From: Marinomonas spartinae
GTDB lineage: Bacteria > Pseudomonadota > Gammaproteobacteria > Pseudomonadales > Marinomonadaceae
Assembly: GCF_016461715.1 (NCBI RefSeq)
Contig: NZ_JAEMUI010000016.1
Span: 54,468-118,467 of the forward strand
DNA: 64,000 nucleotides
Direction: 5' to 3'
Shown here: positions 17,575 through 26,392 of the stretch, piece by piece
Position numbering within the stretch: position 1 is the first letter of the stretch
How the letters are laid out: each line of letters begins with the position of its first letter
Program-made: the position numbers and the translations under genes
Notes under the pieces: model-generated
Seen by the model: only the letters and a program-made list of their open reading frames with translations
What the model was told of the DNA's origin: nothing
Database searches by the model: none

Positions 17575-19047
17575 TTATAAAAAGACAGTTATAACTCTGT
17601 TACGTCCTGTTTGTTTGGCTTGGTATAAGGCGCGATCGGCGGCTTTAAATGCTTCATCGGCGGTTGCTTTAGGGGATTCAATAACAGCAACGCCAATTGA
17701 GACGGAGTAATGGATGATATCGTTTTGGTGAGTTATTGGGCGCGTAAAGATATGCCGGCATATCTTTTTTAATAGGCTGGTTGCGTCGTTTGGGGGAGTG
17801 TCTGGCAGAAGAATTGCAAATTCTTCCCCGCCAATGCGAGCGAAGTGATCTGATGGACGAATAATTTGACGAATGGTTTGGGTAAATTGCTTTAGTACAT
17901 AATCGCCCACTGCATGTCCATATCGATCATTGATGCTTTTGAAGAAATCAATATCGAGAATCGCGAAAGAGAAAGGACGTGGTGGTTGAGGGCATGCCAT
18001 AAAATGGCTTTTCATAAGTATCTCGAACTTACGTCTATTCACCAGCCCCGTTAGAGGGTCGGTAGTGGCTTCATGTTGCAGTCGTTCTTCATCGCGTTTT
18101 CGAGCAGTAATGTCCCAACAAATACCTGCAATAACATTGTTTATATTACCATTGCCTTTTGCCATACTGCTGGATACTTCGACCCAACAATATTGACCAT
18201 CTAAACGTAGGATCTTAAGGTCACAACGTAATGTTGATGTATCCGATTTAAGAAACTGGAGCGTGGTTTTAAGGAAAGGTTTTCTGTGTGGTGGGTATAT
18301 GCGTCTTAGCCATTGGCGTAGGGAAAAGAGTTGGCGAGTCACTTGTTTTTCGTTTGGGATGAGGACTTCTGAGGTACACCATAGATGCCCTCGCCGCCAG
18401 TCTAACTCCCAACTGCTGCAGGCAATATTTTCTTTTAGTATATCGAGCTGATGTTGCTTTGCCCGATAATTATCTCGAACAATCGCGCTGGAAATAAAAT
18501 AGCTGGCCGTTCTCAGTAGTGTGATGTCGTTAGCAGTCCACTTATATTCTCTTTCACAGTCATCGAGACCTATTGTGCCCCACCACTGATTCTCTATGAT
18601 GATAGGAAGGGTAAGCATAGACTTGACACCTTGACTGACTAAATGACTTTTTAGCCAGTCATCGGGGAGAGTGCGGGTCATGACGCTTTGATATTCGCCT
18701 CGTTTTCGGCTTTCAATTAATGCGATGTATTCAGGTTCAACAATAGGAGATTTGAAACGGTTGAAATGAGGTAAACCAATTTGTTTGTATTTTTTGTGAG
18801 CATGCCATTCAAAGGCATAGTCTTGGAGGATGTAATCGTGTTGAAGCTCCAAGGTTTGAAAAACCCATACGCGGCTTACTGAAGTGGCTCTGCCAAGCTC
18901 AGCCAGTAGTTTATTGATGCCTTCCAGCCAGCCTTTGCCTGTCATGAGTTCCTCGGCGCTATATAAAATAGCAGCGAGTATGTCGTTTCCAAGGCTTGTT
19001 ACTTCTCTGTCTACAAGCTTATTTAAGTTGCCTGTTTTGATTACCAT
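17575..19047 (-). CDS. Diguanylate cyclase with GAF and PAS domains
   Basis: The 490-residue soluble protein has an N-terminal GAF domain (about residues 30-200, with MLTLPIIIENQWWGTIGLDD), a PAS domain (about 215-325, ending ICWDITARKRDEERLQ), and a GGDEF domain (about 325-490). The active site is RIGGEEFAILLPD (GGEEF), and an inhibitory I-site RPSD lies exactly five residues before it, so it should be an active, feedback-inhibited c-di-GMP synthase. The ATG at 19047 and a GTG at 19065 are both possible starts; neither has a strong ribosome site. The GAF ligand is unknown. It is monocistronic. Confidence 0.93.
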   Translation of the reverse strand: MVIKTGNLNKLVDREVTSLGNDILAAILYSAEELMTGKGWLEGINKLLAELGRATSVSRVWVFQTLELQHDYILQDYAFEWHAHKKYKQIGLPHFNRFKSPIVEPEYIALIESRKRGEYQSVMTRTLPDDWLKSHLVSQGVKSMLTLPIIIENQWWGTIGLDDCEREYKWTANDITLLRTASYFISSAIVRDNYRAKQHQLDILKENIACSSWELDWRRGHLWCTSEVLIPNEKQVTRQLFSLRQWLRRIYPPHRKPFLKTTLQFLKSDTSTLRCDLKILRLDGQYCWVEVSSSMAKGNGNINNVIAGICWDITARKRDEERLQHEATTDPLTGLVNRRKFEILMKSHFMACPQPPRPFSFAILDIDFFKSINDRYGHAVGDYVLKQFTQTIRQIIRPSDHFARIGGEEFAILLPDTPPNDATSLLKKICRHIFTRPITHQNDIIHYSVSIGVAVIESPKATADEAFKAADRALYQAKQTGRNRVITVFL

Positions 19048-19417
19048 TGAGAAAAAAGCCACCACACATACATTGTGCCTCGTTCTAGTAGACCACTATT
19101 CGTATTAGTGGATCACTATTAATAAAGAGCATGTTTTTCATACAGACGCTTCTGTCATACATTTTTTGTCTGGGTGTTGTTACTTAATGTACCCTAAAGT
19201 AGTAGTGATTGAGAACGTTCTAGAGTAACTATTTATCGTCTTACTGTGTTATTTCCTTTGAATAGGCGGAAGAGTTGGTCTTTAGGCTTGAGGTTTGTTA
19301 GCGCGACACTACAATGTGGCTGAACTTATTTCCATAAAGTCGATTGCTAGTAGTCACTGTTTGGGTTGAGAAAAGGGCTTTTAAATAAGTGAAAACAAGG
19401 TACTCTTGTGCTCGCTG

Positions 19418-19423
19418 TATAAT
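19418..19423 (+). promoter_or_regulatory. Likely -10 box upstream of the structured element
   Basis: A perfect TATAAT lies about 22 bases before the start of the folded element at 19441, placing a transcription start near 19430. No good -35 box is present at 17 bp, but a dyad ACAAG-GTACT-CTTGT (19395-19409) occupies that position, as expected for an activator- or repressor-controlled promoter. The assignment is an inference from position. Confidence 0.45.
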
Positions 19424-19440
19424 GTGTTTGTTTTTCCTTT

Positions 19441-19553
19441 AAAAAAAGGGCGAACAAGTTCTTTTGTCTTGGCAATTGCTCCTGCATTGCCCTAATTGCC
19501 TACATCCTCGTCAGAGTCAGTAGGTGGCAAAAACTTGTCATTCGCCCTTTTTT
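19441..19553 (+). ncRNA. Candidate structured leader or small RNA (element A)
   Basis: The ends pair as a long stem: a GGGCGAACAAGTT arm at 19448-19460 with a matching arm at about 19532-19547 (3-nt bulge). It is extended by A-run/T-run pairing and ends in six T, like an intrinsic terminator. Inside, TTTTGTC pairs with GGCAAAA, and GGCAAT can pair with ATTGCC as a smaller hairpin. A TATAAT box lies just upstream and the NnrU-like start codon lies 48 bp downstream. It could be a free small RNA of about 125 nt or a transcription attenuator. Part of it recurs at 28656-28683 and at 45443-45458. It is not a family I recognise. Confidence 0.45.
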
Positions 19554-19601
19554 AATAAAACACGGTGTGGATTTTTGTTTATCAGTTAGGAATTGCGTTT
19601 T

Positions 19602-20180
19602 ATGTTGATTTTAGTGATTGGTCTGGTCATGTTTTTTGTACTGCATTCAGTGCAAATTATAGCGCCGAAGTGGCGGGAAGAGGGCATCTTGCGCCATGGT
19701 AAAATGCGCTGGCAAATGCGGTTTGGTATGGGGGCTTTGATTGCCGTTGCTTTCATTTGGATGGGGTTTACACAGGTTCGCTTGGATCCGACGTGGGTCT
19801 GGTTGCCACCTAGTTGGATTCGTCAGGTCTCCTCATTGCTCATGTTGGTTTCTTTTTATTTCGCTGCATGTGCTTTGATACCTGGTACAAAATTGAAAGC
19901 CATGACGGGGCGCCCCTTTCTGTTAGCGGTGAAATTATGGGCGTTTGCTCATTTAATCAGTAATGGAAAATTAGAAGATATTATTATTTTTGGTAGCTTT
20001 TTGGTGTGGTCGATCGTGGCTTATGCGGTACTTCGACGTCGTGATAGAGCTGAAGGTGTAAAGCATGGGTATATCGGCATTCATATGGACTTAGCAGCGT
20101 TTACCATCACCATGATTGCTTGGTTTGGTATGGTGTTTTATTTTCATAAATTGTTGTTTGGTGTTGCGCCATTGGTTTAA
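19602..20180 (+). CDS. NnrU-family membrane protein
   Basis: The 192-residue inner-membrane protein has five to six hydrophobic segments and the NnrU pattern: FFVLHSVQ near the N-terminus and a HLISNGKLEDIIIFGSFLVWS block (His, Asn and Asp in the membrane). NnrU-family proteins are linked to nitric oxide/nitrite metabolism in some alphaproteobacteria, and related proteins (e.g. isoprenylcysteine methyltransferase-like) share the fold; the molecular role is unsettled. The start ATG 19602 has AGGA about ten bases upstream; TTG 19593 is an alternative. No denitrification gene is adjacent. The structured element at 19441-19553 lies in its leader. Confidence 0.85.
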   Translation: MLILVIGLVMFFVLHSVQIIAPKWREEGILRHGKMRWQMRFGMGALIAVAFIWMGFTQVRLDPTWVWLPPSWIRQVSSLLMLVSFYFAACALIPGTKLKAMTGRPFLLAVKLWAFAHLISNGKLEDIIIFGSFLVWSIVAYAVLRRRDRAEGVKHGYIGIHMDLAAFTITMIAWFGMVFYFHKLLFGVAPLV

Positions 20181-20202
20181 TGGTTGCCATAAGGATAATA
20201 AA

Positions 20203-20240
20203 AAAATCCCCATTGGCACTTGCCTGTGGGGATTTTTGTT
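20203..20240. terminator. Bidirectional terminator
   Basis: A 10-bp stem AAAATCCCCA/TGGGGATTTT, with a loop that can form a short GGC/GCC pair, has T runs on both strands. It serves the NnrU-like gene (stop at 20180) and the convergent chemoreceptor gene (stop at 20271). Confidence 0.88.
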
Positions 20241-20270
20241 TTTAAGGGTCAGTTTCTTAACGGTATGATT

Positions 20271-22187
20271 TTAGGTACGGAATCTATTAATGTTTTTCGT
20301 GAGATCGTCCGCTAAGGCTTTGAGCTCTTCGGCTCGTTTCGCACTTTGTGTTGATAACTCAACCAGCTCAACTGAACCCTGCTGAATATCGTTAGTGTTT
20401 TGGTTAATTTCTGATGTAACACTCGTTTGTTCTTCCGTGGCGGTGGCGATTTGGGCTGCACGATCATTAATCAAATTGATGGATTGTTGAATACTGTCTA
20501 AGCTTTGCTTGGCCTCATTCACATCATTGACGCTGCCTTCGGCTTGTCCATGGCTTTTCTGAATTTTGCTAACCGCATTTTGTGTGGTACTTTGCAATGA
20601 TTCGATCATTCTTTGGATTTCTTCAATAGAACTGTAGGTGCGTTGAGAGAGTTCGCGCACTTCATCGGCGACGACGGCAAACCCCCGACCTTGTTCGCCA
20701 GCTCGAGCCGCTTCAATGGCAGCATTTAGTGCTAGCAAGTTGGTCTGCTCTGCAATGCCTGAAATGGTCGTTAGGATCGAGCTAATGCCATTGGCATTAT
20801 CACTGACATTGTTAATGACCTCAGCCACTTCTTGGATTTCTGTGGCGAGCGCTAGGATGCTGTTTTGGCTCTTGATGACTTGATCTTGTCCTAGGCGGCT
20901 GGCATTGACCGTTTCATCCGCGTTATGTGCTGTGTCGGTGGCATTATTGGCAATTTCTTGAGTGGCTTGAGCCATTTGATGAACTGCAGTCGCGACCATT
21001 GTAATGTTGTGCTGTTGCTCTTCAAGTTTAAGCGCACTGTTGCTAGAGGACTCATGGGCTTGATTGGCTTGTAGTGCGAGTTGTTGGCCAATGTTTTTTA
21101 AATGAGAGATGGTACTATGCAATAGTTCGACAAACTGGTTAAAGTTATCGACCAATACGGCAATTTCATCCTTAGAGCTGGCGGTTAGGCGCTGTGTTAA
21201 GTCCCCATCACCATTCGCTATTTGCCCCATACTGTCGGATACTCGGCGTAAATCTTTCAACAATAAACGAGTCACTTGTGTCACGACGAGAGCGGCGATC
21301 AAGATGATAATTAACGAAATAATGATCGTTTTATAGCCGAGGCTTTTAATGGGGGCATTCAATACGTTTTCATGCATGATCATGCCCAAAACCCAAGGGC
21401 TTCCTTTGATTTTACTGGCGTACATCAGCATTGGCTTCCCATTGAGGGAGAACGCTTTAAACTGAGGGCCTTGGTTGATACTGTTGAAGAAGTTACTATC
21501 CAAGGCGGGTGATATATCGGTTGCATTCTTTAAAATCAAGGACTGATCAGGGGCGGCAATGATTTTTCCGTTTGCATCAAATAGCGTACTGTAACCGTCT
21601 CCCTGAACATCTAGGGCAAGTATACTGTCCATGACATCATTCAGGAATACAAGGCCACCAAGTGCACCTTTAAATTCTCCGTCAACAATGACGGGTTCAA
21701 CAAATGTCATAGACAGCTTTTTGGTGGATGCTGAAATATAGGGGGCTGTCACATAGGCTGTTTGTTTGCTTTTCGCCTCCTTATACCAGTCGCGAACTCG
21801 TGGATCGTAGCCAGCGCTGTTTAAAGATGGGTCATGACGAAACATTTCCCCGTCTTCTAATCCTAAAAAAGTCATACCAAAATTTAAGCTGGTTTGAGCT
21901 TGCTGTAGGATGTCTAAAATGGCTTTATTGTCGTTCTCCGCCTGTGGATGGGCTTTTAGTAGGGCTTCCACCTTGTTGCGCATGGCTTTTAGAGCGTTAG
22001 CTCTATCTGTAGACCAGCTGTCTATATAAGTGGAAATGGCATCGGCTTGTAGTGCGGCTTCTTTGCGAACTTTATTCTGACTCGCTGACTGAAATTCGTA
22101 ATAGGAGAGTATCCCGACACCGAGAGTGACGACGATAGCAACTATAATTGACTGCAATGCAATTTTAGTCTGAAGAGAAAGCTTCAT
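20271..22187 (-). CDS. Methyl-accepting chemotaxis protein with dCache sensor
   Basis: The 638-residue receptor has a membrane helix at about 9-31, a periplasmic dCache domain (about 35-275) with [13 protein letters not shown] and [17 protein letters not shown] segments, a second membrane helix near 280-300, HAMP (about 300-355), and a cytoplasmic signalling domain. The hairpin tip [29 protein letters not shown] is near-universal in this family. dCache domains of this type often bind amino acids, organic acids or amines. There is no CheR-binding pentapeptide at the end. The start at 22187 has GGAG upstream. It is monocistronic. Confidence 0.95.
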   Translation of the reverse strand: MKLSLQTKIALQSIIVAIVVTLGVGILSYYEFQSASQNKVRKEAALQADAISTYIDSWSTDRANALKAMRNKVEALLKAHPQAENDNKAILDILQQAQTSLNFGMTFLGLEDGEMFRHDPSLNSAGYDPRVRDWYKEAKSKQTAYVTAPYISASTKKLSMTFVEPVIVDGEFKGALGGLVFLNDVMDSILALDVQGDGYSTLFDANGKIIAAPDQSLILKNATDISPALDSNFFNSINQGPQFKAFSLNGKPMLMYASKIKGSPWVLGMIMHENVLNAPIKSLGYKTIIISLIIILIAALVVTQVTRLLLKDLRRVSDSMGQIANGDGDLTQRLTASSKDEIAVLVDNFNQFVELLHSTISHLKNIGQQLALQANQAHESSSNSALKLEEQQHNITMVATAVHQMAQATQEIANNATDTAHNADETVNASRLGQDQVIKSQNSILALATEIQEVAEVINNVSDNANGISSILTTISGIAEQTNLLALNAAIEAARAGEQGRGFAVVADEVRELSQRTYSSIEEIQRMIESLQSTTQNAVSKIQKSHGQAEGSVNDVNEAKQSLDSIQQSINLINDRAAQIATATEEQTSVTSEINQNTNDIQQGSVELVELSTQSAKRAEELKALADDLTKNINRFRT

Positions 22188-22681
22188 GATGACTCCATTA
22201 ATAAACTAATTGATAGTGACTCAATAAGCACTTATGAATACCCATACTAGTGTGTGGGTATCTTAAGAGAGACGACGCTATTCAGTTGTAGAAACAGCGC
22301 TAGTCTAGAAACACGTAGGAGTCCCATCTTTCGATGATGTCTCCATAAAAGTGTCACTAAGAACTGAGAGTCCTTGATCAGCCTTTCTTAATCCTTAAAC
22401 AATGCTTTTTTTATTATTTTGAGTGCCTTTTTTCTGTATGTGGTTGCTTTGCAAGCCTATACAGAGTGAATAATAGACCTTAATGCCGTACTTTGAACAT
22501 AGCATTAGGCCCGCATTGTAGTCAAAGTCGACCATTTTCTAAACTTTCTAAACTTTCTAAACCTTTTGCCTTCTGTTATTCGAAATCGATGTTTTCGTTT
22601 TATTAGCTGACGGCTTTTGACGTTATATGTTATCTTCCGCCCCCTTTTATTTGTTTGTTATTGTTGATTTCTAGGTGAGTC
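22188..22681. other. Divergent intergenic region
   Basis: These 494 bp separate the chemoreceptor (minus) from the YegD-like gene (plus) and must contain both promoters. The only clear structure I see is the 9-bp triple tandem repeat at 22536-22562. No coding sequence is supported. Confidence 0.6.
22536..22562 (+). repeat. Three tandem copies of a 9-bp unit
   Basis: The unit TTTCTAAAC is repeated three times without change at 22536-22562, about 120 bp upstream of the YegD-like start codon. It may be a regulator site or simply a slippage product. Confidence 0.8.
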
Positions 22682-24046
22682 ATGATTTGTGGGTTTGATT
22701 ACGGTACATCAAATTGTGCCATTGGTATCGAGCACGAGGCAAGCGTGCAATTAGTGCCGCTTGAAGGCTCCAATACTTTTTTACCCTCGACGCTTTATGC
22801 ATTGGATCGAGATCTGATTACGGAGTTTGTAGCGCGTCATATTGGCTCTGAGCAGGAGCGTCAAGACTTTGTTACATTACGTCGTAATATTTTGACTCGG
22901 GCTCAGCGTGTCCGTCGTGAAGAAGATTTAGACGACGATGAGCAAACTTTGTTTTTTGGGCGTGCAGCCTTTGCTGAATATTTTCAATGGCCAGATGAAG
23001 GGTATTTTGTTAAGTCTCCTAAATCTTTTTTGGGCGGAACTGGGCTCCGTGAGCAGCATATTAGCTTTTTTGAGGACGTCGTCACTGCGATGATGCAGAA
23101 TATTAAGCGTCGCTCAGAGCTCAGTTTGGGAAAAGAACTGACTCATACTGTCATTGGACGCCCGGTAAATTTTCAAGGGATTGACGCTGAAGCAAGTAAT
23201 CGCCAAGCTTTGGATATTCTGACGGTAGCAGGAAAGCGTGCTGGCTTTAAAGAGATTGAATTCCTATATGAGCCGATTGCGGCAGGGTTGGACTTTGAAG
23301 CGAGTATGACGGAAAACAAAACGGTTTTGGTCGTTGATATTGGTGGTGGGACAACCGACTGCGCCATGGTTCGTATGGGCCCTGATTACGCCATCAAATC
23401 TGATCGATCTGCCGATTTCCTTGCCCATACGGGGGAGCGAGTTGGGGGGAATGATTTAGATATTCGTATTGCAGGAAAGCAGTTAATGCCCTTGTTTGGT
23501 ATGGAGTCGACGTTGAAAACCGGGTTGCCTATGCCGACTCAATTGTATTGGAATGCCATTACGACAAATGATGTGTCCGCATTGGCCACATTTAATAGTC
23601 TAGAAACCAAGTTACAAATGGAACAGTTGCGTCTGGATGCAACTGAGCCCACTTTGATTGAGCGGTTTATACATTTACGAGAAGAAAAACATAACTACCA
23701 TTTGGTGAGAAACGCTGAGGAAGCCAAAATTGTATTATCCGATGCATTAGAACACCGAGTGCGATTGGATTATATAGAAACAGGTCTACACACGCTGATG
23801 ACACGTGAGCAATTTGCGCTGTCTATCCAACCTCCTCTTGAAAAAATGTTGCTTTTAATGACTGAAGCCATCCAACAAGCTGGAGTGAAACCAGATGTTA
23901 TTTATATGACGGGTGGGTCGGCAAAATCTCCCATTATTCGTAGTGCCATTCAGGACAGAATCGGGAATGTTCCGGTCTTAGATGGTGATCACTTTGGCAG
24001 TGTTGCGGCGGGATTAACGGTGTGGGCTCAGCGTATCTTTAAATAA
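22682..24046 (+). CDS. yegD: YegD-like Hsp70-family chaperone
   Basis: The 454-residue protein holds only the actin-like ATPase of Hsp70. The phosphate-1 loop is CGFDYGTSNCAIGI at the N-terminus, phosphate-2 is VVDIGGGTTDCAMV, and the adenosine motif is YMTGGSAKSP near the C-terminus. EPIAAGLDFE matches the connect region. It lacks the DnaK substrate-binding domain and matches YegD in length. The client and partners of YegD are unknown. It starts at ATG 22682 after AGGTGAG and stands alone. Confidence 0.93.
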   Translation: MICGFDYGTSNCAIGIEHEASVQLVPLEGSNTFLPSTLYALDRDLITEFVARHIGSEQERQDFVTLRRNILTRAQRVRREEDLDDDEQTLFFGRAAFAEYFQWPDEGYFVKSPKSFLGGTGLREQHISFFEDVVTAMMQNIKRRSELSLGKELTHTVIGRPVNFQGIDAEASNRQALDILTVAGKRAGFKEIEFLYEPIAAGLDFEASMTENKTVLVVDIGGGTTDCAMVRMGPDYAIKSDRSADFLAHTGERVGGNDLDIRIAGKQLMPLFGMESTLKTGLPMPTQLYWNAITTNDVSALATFNSLETKLQMEQLRLDATEPTLIERFIHLREEKHNYHLVRNAEEAKIVLSDALEHRVRLDYIETGLHTLMTREQFALSIQPPLEKMLLLMTEAIQQAGVKPDVIYMTGGSAKSPIIRSAIQDRIGNVPVLDGDHFGSVAAGLTVWAQRIFK

Positions 24047-24183
24047 ATGGTTCCGATCCTCGATAAAGCAAGGTAAGGAAACCATGTTAGTATAAAGAAA
24101 GGTTACAACTATTATCTTAACCAAGTTATAGTCGGCTATAACGGTTCGATGATTTTTATGTAGGAATATAGAGGCCATCACTT

Positions 24184-25245
24184 TTGAAAAAACGTGTCTT
24201 TTTGCATCTTAAAGCGTTGTTGGTGTGGAATGAAGGAAGTCGGCCGTGGCATTTGCCTTTGGTCGCAGCTTTATGCGTTGCTATTCCCGCTTTTATTGGT
24301 GCAGCAAGTAATGATTTCGCGACGGCTATCTTAGCCAGTATGGGTGCTATGGTTATTTTATATATGCCGCCCACTAGAACGGCACATCGTATGTTGACCA
24401 TTACATTATGCTCGTTTGGTTTTATGGTCTGTTTTACGTTGGGTTCCATTGCCAGTTTCAATCCTTATATTGCCTCTATGGCTTTGGTTTGTTTGGTCTT
24501 TTTAGCGGTACTGATTACCCGTTATTATCGACTTCCTCCCCCTGGTAGTTTCTTTTTTGTGTTAATTAGTTGTGTGGCGATTACGCTACCATTTGATTTA
24601 CACCGTTTGCCTACCCATGTTGGTATGGTGGCATTGGGAGGGATGTTGTCGTGCATGTTGGCGTTTTTTTACAGTCTGGCCATTGGGGCGAATCGATTAG
24701 CGGTTACGCAAGTCGAAACCGATTCGCGGGTAAATGCGATTATTTTAGAAGCCGCTTTGATGGCCTTATTGATCGGTGGTTCCTACGCATTTGCAGTGTC
24801 TTTGTCTTTAAATAATCCTTACTGGGTACCTATTTCTTGTGCTGCTATATTGCAAGGGGCAACATTTCGCATGGTGTGGCATCGTAATATTCATCGCATT
24901 GCTGGCACGACGATTGGTATGGGGGTTGTGTGGTGTGTTTTTATCGTTGAACCAAATTTTTGGGTGTTGGCGATATGTGTTTTTGTATTTCAATTTATCA
25001 CCGAGTTTTTAATTGTAAAGCATTACGGATTCGCTGTGATTTTTATTACGCCGTTGACGGTGATTATGGCGGAAGTAACCAATCATAATATCCCTGCTAG
25101 CTTATTGGTCGAATATCGCTTAATTGATATTTGTATCGGAAGTGCTATTGGTTGTATGGGAGGTGCTATTTTCCATCGGACATCTTTATTGAAAAAAATC
25201 GAAGCTCGCATGAATGAGCGGACATCGTTATCAGGGACGAGATAA
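24184..25245 (+). CDS. FUSC-family inner-membrane protein
   Basis: The 353-residue protein has two blocks of about five membrane helices each (residues about 25-165 and 190-330), with a repeated pattern and the YWVPISCAAILQGATFRMVWHR block typical of fusaric-acid-resistance/YccS-type transporters. The HRIAGTTIGMG segment after it is also characteristic. These proteins are thought to export aromatic acids or act with membrane fusion proteins, but none is adjacent. The start appears to be TTG 24184, with AGAGG about ten bases upstream; no ATG lies near the N-terminal conserved part. The substrate is unknown. Confidence 0.8.
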   Translation: MKKRVFLHLKALLVWNEGSRPWHLPLVAALCVAIPAFIGAASNDFATAILASMGAMVILYMPPTRTAHRMLTITLCSFGFMVCFTLGSIASFNPYIASMALVCLVFLAVLITRYYRLPPPGSFFFVLISCVAITLPFDLHRLPTHVGMVALGGMLSCMLAFFYSLAIGANRLAVTQVETDSRVNAIILEAALMALLIGGSYAFAVSLSLNNPYWVPISCAAILQGATFRMVWHRNIHRIAGTTIGMGVVWCVFIVEPNFWVLAICVFVFQFITEFLIVKHYGFAVIFITPLTVIMAEVTNHNIPASLLVEYRLIDICIGSAIGCMGGAIFHRTSLLKKIEARMNERTSLSGTR

Positions 25246-25356
25246 CGCATTGTAATAAAGCATAACCGAAAGGCTTCGCAGTATGACTATTTCTCTTCTT
25301 TTAGCGATTTGTTTTTGATTGCCTACTGTTCGTTTCTTACGTACGATTCCTCTCAT

Positions 25357-25524
25357 AAAGGTGCCAGCTTACTGGTGAAACGGGAAACAGGTGCGTTTTT
25401 AGGAAGAAACAACCCCTGTACTGCCCCCGCAACGGTAAATAAGTGATGGAATATTGGCTCTAATCCACTGTGAAAATGGGAAGGATTAGGGGATTATCTT
25501 ATGAGTCCGGAGACCGGCCTTTAT
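25357..25524 (+). promoter_or_regulatory. Cobalamin (B12) riboswitch
   Basis: The leader contains the conserved parts of the cobalamin aptamer in order: AAAGGTGCC at its start, GGTGAAACGGGAAACAGGTG, a core with CTGCCCCCGCAACGGTAA, and the B12 box ATGAGTCCGGAGACCGGCC at 25501-25519. It precedes a CbiM-like gene, so cobalt/cobalamin uptake is probably shut down when B12 is plentiful. The hairpin at 25531-25550 may be part of the expression platform. Confidence 0.96.
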
Positions 25525-25530
25525 GGTGGT

Positions 25531-25550
25531 AGAGGTATAAATACCTCTTT
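25531..25550 (+). terminator. Possible riboswitch expression-platform hairpin
   Basis: AGAGGTA and TACCTCT pair around a TAAA loop, followed by TTTCTATTATT. The T run is imperfect, so this may be a weak terminator controlled by the B12 aptamer. Control at the ribosome site (GGGAGAAGG at 25601) is the other possibility. Confidence 0.5.
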
Positions 25551-25612
25551 CTATTATTAGGATGTGAAATGTCATTCACGGGTGAGTGTTTGGTGTTTTA
25601 GGGAGAAGGGTT

Positions 25613-26287
25613 ATGCATATTGAACCAGGTGTTGTTACTGGAGCCAAAATAGTATTGAGTTATGCGACAGCGTTAGGGGCGTTAGGTTGGTCTGCAAAAT
25701 ATTCTATTAATGCGATTAAAGAGCATGGTGCGATTAATTTATTAGCTCGTAGTGTCATGACAAGTTTGTTGGTGTTCGTTTTTTTTGAAGTTTTACCTCA
25801 TCATGCGGTTGGTGTCTCGGAAGTGCATTTAATTCTGGGCTCAACTTTGTTTTTAATCTTTGGTCCTGCTGCTGGGTCGATTGGCTTATTTATGGGGCTG
25901 TTAATACAGGGTGTTTTATTCGCTCCTTTTGATTTGCCGCAATATGGTATGAATGTCACTACTTTATTGGTGCCTTTATTTGTTATGGCGGCTGTAGCGC
26001 GTCGTGTTATTCCAGAAAAAACCGCTTATGTGGATTTAGATTATGCCCAAGCGTTGAAGTTGTCGGTTACTTATCAAGGCGGTATTGTGCTTTGGGTCGC
26101 CTTTTGGGCTTTCTATGGACAAGGCTTTTCTGCTGCCAACCTGTCTTCTGTTGCGAGTTTTGGTCTTGCTTATATGAGCGTAGTTTTAGTTGAGCCTTTG
26201 TTGGATTTAGCGATCTTGTGGGGCGCTAAAGGCATGGATCGTCTAAAAGGTTCTTCTTTTGTCGAGCGACGTTTGTATCAAGGATAG
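25613..26287 (+). CDS. CbiM-like cobalt transport permease (ECF S-component type)
   Basis: The 224-residue membrane protein starts MHIEPG at ATG 25613, after a strong GGGAGAAGG site. CbiM/NikM proteins keep Met-His at the extreme N-terminus because the amino group and His coordinate the metal. Six or so hydrophobic segments follow, and FGPAAGSIGLFMGLLIQGVLF resembles the CbiM membrane core. The cobalamin riboswitch directly upstream supports cobalt uptake. CbiN, CbiQ and CbiO, which normally complete the transporter, are not encoded next to it, so it may work alone or with components elsewhere. Confidence 0.85.
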   Translation: MHIEPGVVTGAKIVLSYATALGALGWSAKYSINAIKEHGAINLLARSVMTSLLVFVFFEVLPHHAVGVSEVHLILGSTLFLIFGPAAGSIGLFMGLLIQGVLFAPFDLPQYGMNVTTLLVPLFVMAAVARRVIPEKTAYVDLDYAQALKLSVTYQGGIVLWVAFWAFYGQGFSAANLSSVASFGLAYMSVVLVEPLLDLAILWGAKGMDRLKGSSFVERRLYQG

Positions 26288-26319
26288 TGCGTCAGGGCGA
26301 TAGTATTGTTGTACTTTAA

Positions 26320-26346
26320 AAACGCTCAGCTTGCTGGGCGTTTTTA
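26320..26346 (+). terminator. Rho-independent terminator of the CbiM-like gene
   Basis: A 10-bp stem AAACGCTCAG/CTGGGCGTTT (one G-T pair) with a CTTG loop is followed by a T run. It lies 32 bp after the stop and before the convergent LysR gene. Confidence 0.9.
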
Positions 26347-26392
26347 CTTATTGTTTAGGGATATGAACGCTAGAGGTGTGGGCGTCTCTCTC

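Larger units (their letters stand above)
19048..19601. other. Divergent intergenic region with structured element
   Basis: This 554-bp region separates the GGDEF gene (minus) from the NnrU-like gene (plus). It holds a small inverted repeat CCACTA/TAGTGG at 19093-19111, a dyad ACAAG-N5-CTTGT at 19395-19409, a TATAAT box at 19418-19423, and the folded element at 19441-19553 described separately. No coding sequence is seen. Confidence 0.6.

Noticed and set aside
19441..19553. Element A as an integron attC site or 6S RNA
   Set aside because: The attC core sites RYYYAAC and GTTRRRY are not found at the ends, there is no cassette array, and the length and bubble pattern do not fit 6S RNA.
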